From assembly GCA_000431835.1 (NCBI GenBank), contig HF987925.1, forward strand, positions 21,788 to 85,787: 64,000 nucleotides of DNA, read 5' to 3'. The notes beneath the pieces were generated by a model. That model ran no database searches. It had not been told where the DNA came from and saw nothing but the letters and a program-made list of their open reading frames with translations. The translations under genes and the position numbers were made by a program. This document shows, one piece after another, positions 63,342 through 64,000 of this stretch. Origin of the DNA: Succinatimonas sp. CAG:777. GTDB lineage: Bacteria; Pseudomonadota; Gammaproteobacteria; Enterobacterales; Succinivibrionaceae. The first letter of the stretch is position 1. Every line of letters starts with the position of its first letter.

Positions 63342-64000
63342 TTACTGCTTTTTAGCAGCTGCGAAAGCAGCTTCCATTGCAGTAGTTGTAGGCTCCTGAG
63401 CCTTCTGATTTACAGACTCTAAAGCTTCCTTCTCCTCAGCCTCGTCCTTAGCACGAACTGATAGAGAAATCTGACGGGTCTTACGATCAACGTTTACGAA
63501 CTTAGCCTCGATGGTATCACCCTCTTTTGCTACGGTTGTTGCATCATCAACACGATCACGAGATAGGTCTGATGCCTTGATGTAGCCAGTGATGCCTTCT
63601 GCTAATTCAACAGTTACGCCACGTGGATCAACTGCGGTAACCTTACCAGAAACAATTGAACCCTTGCGGTGAGCTGAAACGTAATCTGCAAATGGATCCT
63701 CAGAGATCTGCTTTAAGCCTAATGAAATACGCTCACGCTCTGGATCTACCTGTAGAACGATAGCTGTAATTTCATCACCCTTCTTGAAGTTGCGAACAGC
63801 TTCTTCACCAGCCTGCTGCCAAGAGATGTCTGATAAGTGAACTAAACCATCAATACCGCCATCTAAGCCGATAAAGATACCGAAATCGGTGATTGACTTA
63901 ATCTTACCAGTAACCTTGTCACCCTTTGAGTGTGACTCAGCAAACTCGATCCAAGGATTTGCCTTACACTGCTTTAAGCCTAAAGAAATACGACGACGCT
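63342..64000 (-). CDS. rpsA: 30S ribosomal protein S1, C-terminal part (cut by window edge)
   Basis: The last 218 or so residues plus the stop (TAA at 63342). Translated, it begins [11 protein letters not shown] and contains S1 repeats with [23 protein letters not shown], and [24 protein letters not shown]. It ends [10 protein letters not shown] after [14 protein letters not shown]. The 5' two-thirds of the gene lies to the right of the window. It is an RNA-binding ribosomal protein needed for mRNA recruitment. Confidence 0.96.
   Translation of the reverse strand, partial: RRRISLGLKQCKANPWIEFAESHSKGDKVTGKIKSITDFGIFIGLDGGIDGLVHLSDISWQQAGEEAVRNFKKGDEITAIVLQVDPERERISLGLKQISEDPFADYVSAHRKGSIVSGKVTAVDPRGVTVELAEGITGYIKASDLSRDRVDDATTVAKEGDTIEAKFVNVDRKTRQISLSVRAKDEAEEKEALESVNQKAQEPTTTAMEAAFAAAKKQ

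Noticed and set aside
1..64000. CRISPR array, IS element, tRNA or rRNA
   Set aside because: No repeat-spacer array, transposase, tRNA cloverleaf or rRNA conserved segments were found.

Overview
The window looks like a chromosomal segment of an AT-rich, host-associated gammaproteobacterium. The gene set and order are gammaproteobacterial: rpsA/ihfB/lapA/lapB/pyrF, ybaB-recR, ttcA-uspE, sixA, an H-NS protein, a DnaT-type protein, RNase T, and an alpha-2-macroglobulin gene next to pbpC. The strong A+T bias, the anaerobic-type thiamine pathway (ThiH/ThiG) and the manganese-dependent pyrophosphatase would suit Succinivibrionaceae or a relative. That family name is inference from gene content, not from a phylogeny.

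Layout. 1-3.4 kb (minus): YciO-like protein, an orphan JetD-like protein, tadA, dgkA. 3.7-10.5 kb (plus): alpha-2-macroglobulin and penicillin-binding protein 1C. 11-16.3 kb (minus): a thiamine operon thiC-thiDE-thiS-thiG-thiH led by a TPP riboswitch. 16.4-20 kb (minus): truB, an unknown lipoprotein, lpxK, kdsB. 20.2-22.3 kb (plus): 4.5S SRP RNA with a clear promoter, then a degenerate AAA-ATPase-like gene and a HAD phosphatase. 22.3-26.8 kb (minus): membrane protein, putP, rfbD-like gene, BOF protein, RNase T. 27.3-29.3 kb (plus): a membrane sensor with a degenerate SpoIIE/PP2C domain. 29.5-34.7 kb: mscL, DEDDh exonuclease, cysK, SstT-like symporter, a possible antitoxin remnant, an exported protein. 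34.7-38 kb (minus): porin and htpG, the latter with a near-consensus sigma-32 promoter. 38.4-39.7 kb (plus): a cassette of a YkgJ cysteine-cluster protein and a Gly/Ala-rich membrane protein, with a perfect CRP-type palindrome upstream. 39.9-45.5 kb: recR, ybaB, an orphan N6 DNA methylase, dnaT, folP (CRP-type site), a ZIP transporter. 45.5-50 kb (minus): ttcA, uspE, a lytic transglycosylase, a short DotH/IcmK-like protein and two Sel1-repeat proteins. 50.3-54.6 kb (plus): pyrophosphatase, rimO, xpt, nucleobase permease. 54.7-64 kb: unknown gene, aroC, prmB, small unknown gene, sixA, hns, pyrF, lapB, lapA, ihfB, an MptE-like gene, and the 3' part of rpsA.

Most genes are housekeeping or envelope functions. 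The less ordinary material is a set of proteins that keep a recognisable fold but have lost catalytic residues (JetD-like, AAA-ATPase-like, SpoIIE-like, thioester-less macroglobulin). Others are the YkgJ/Gly-rich cassette, the DotH-like/transglycosylase/Sel1 cluster away from any visible secretion apparatus, and an MptE-like gene inserted between rpsA and ihfB. No tRNA, rRNA, CRISPR array, insertion sequence or prophage was seen.
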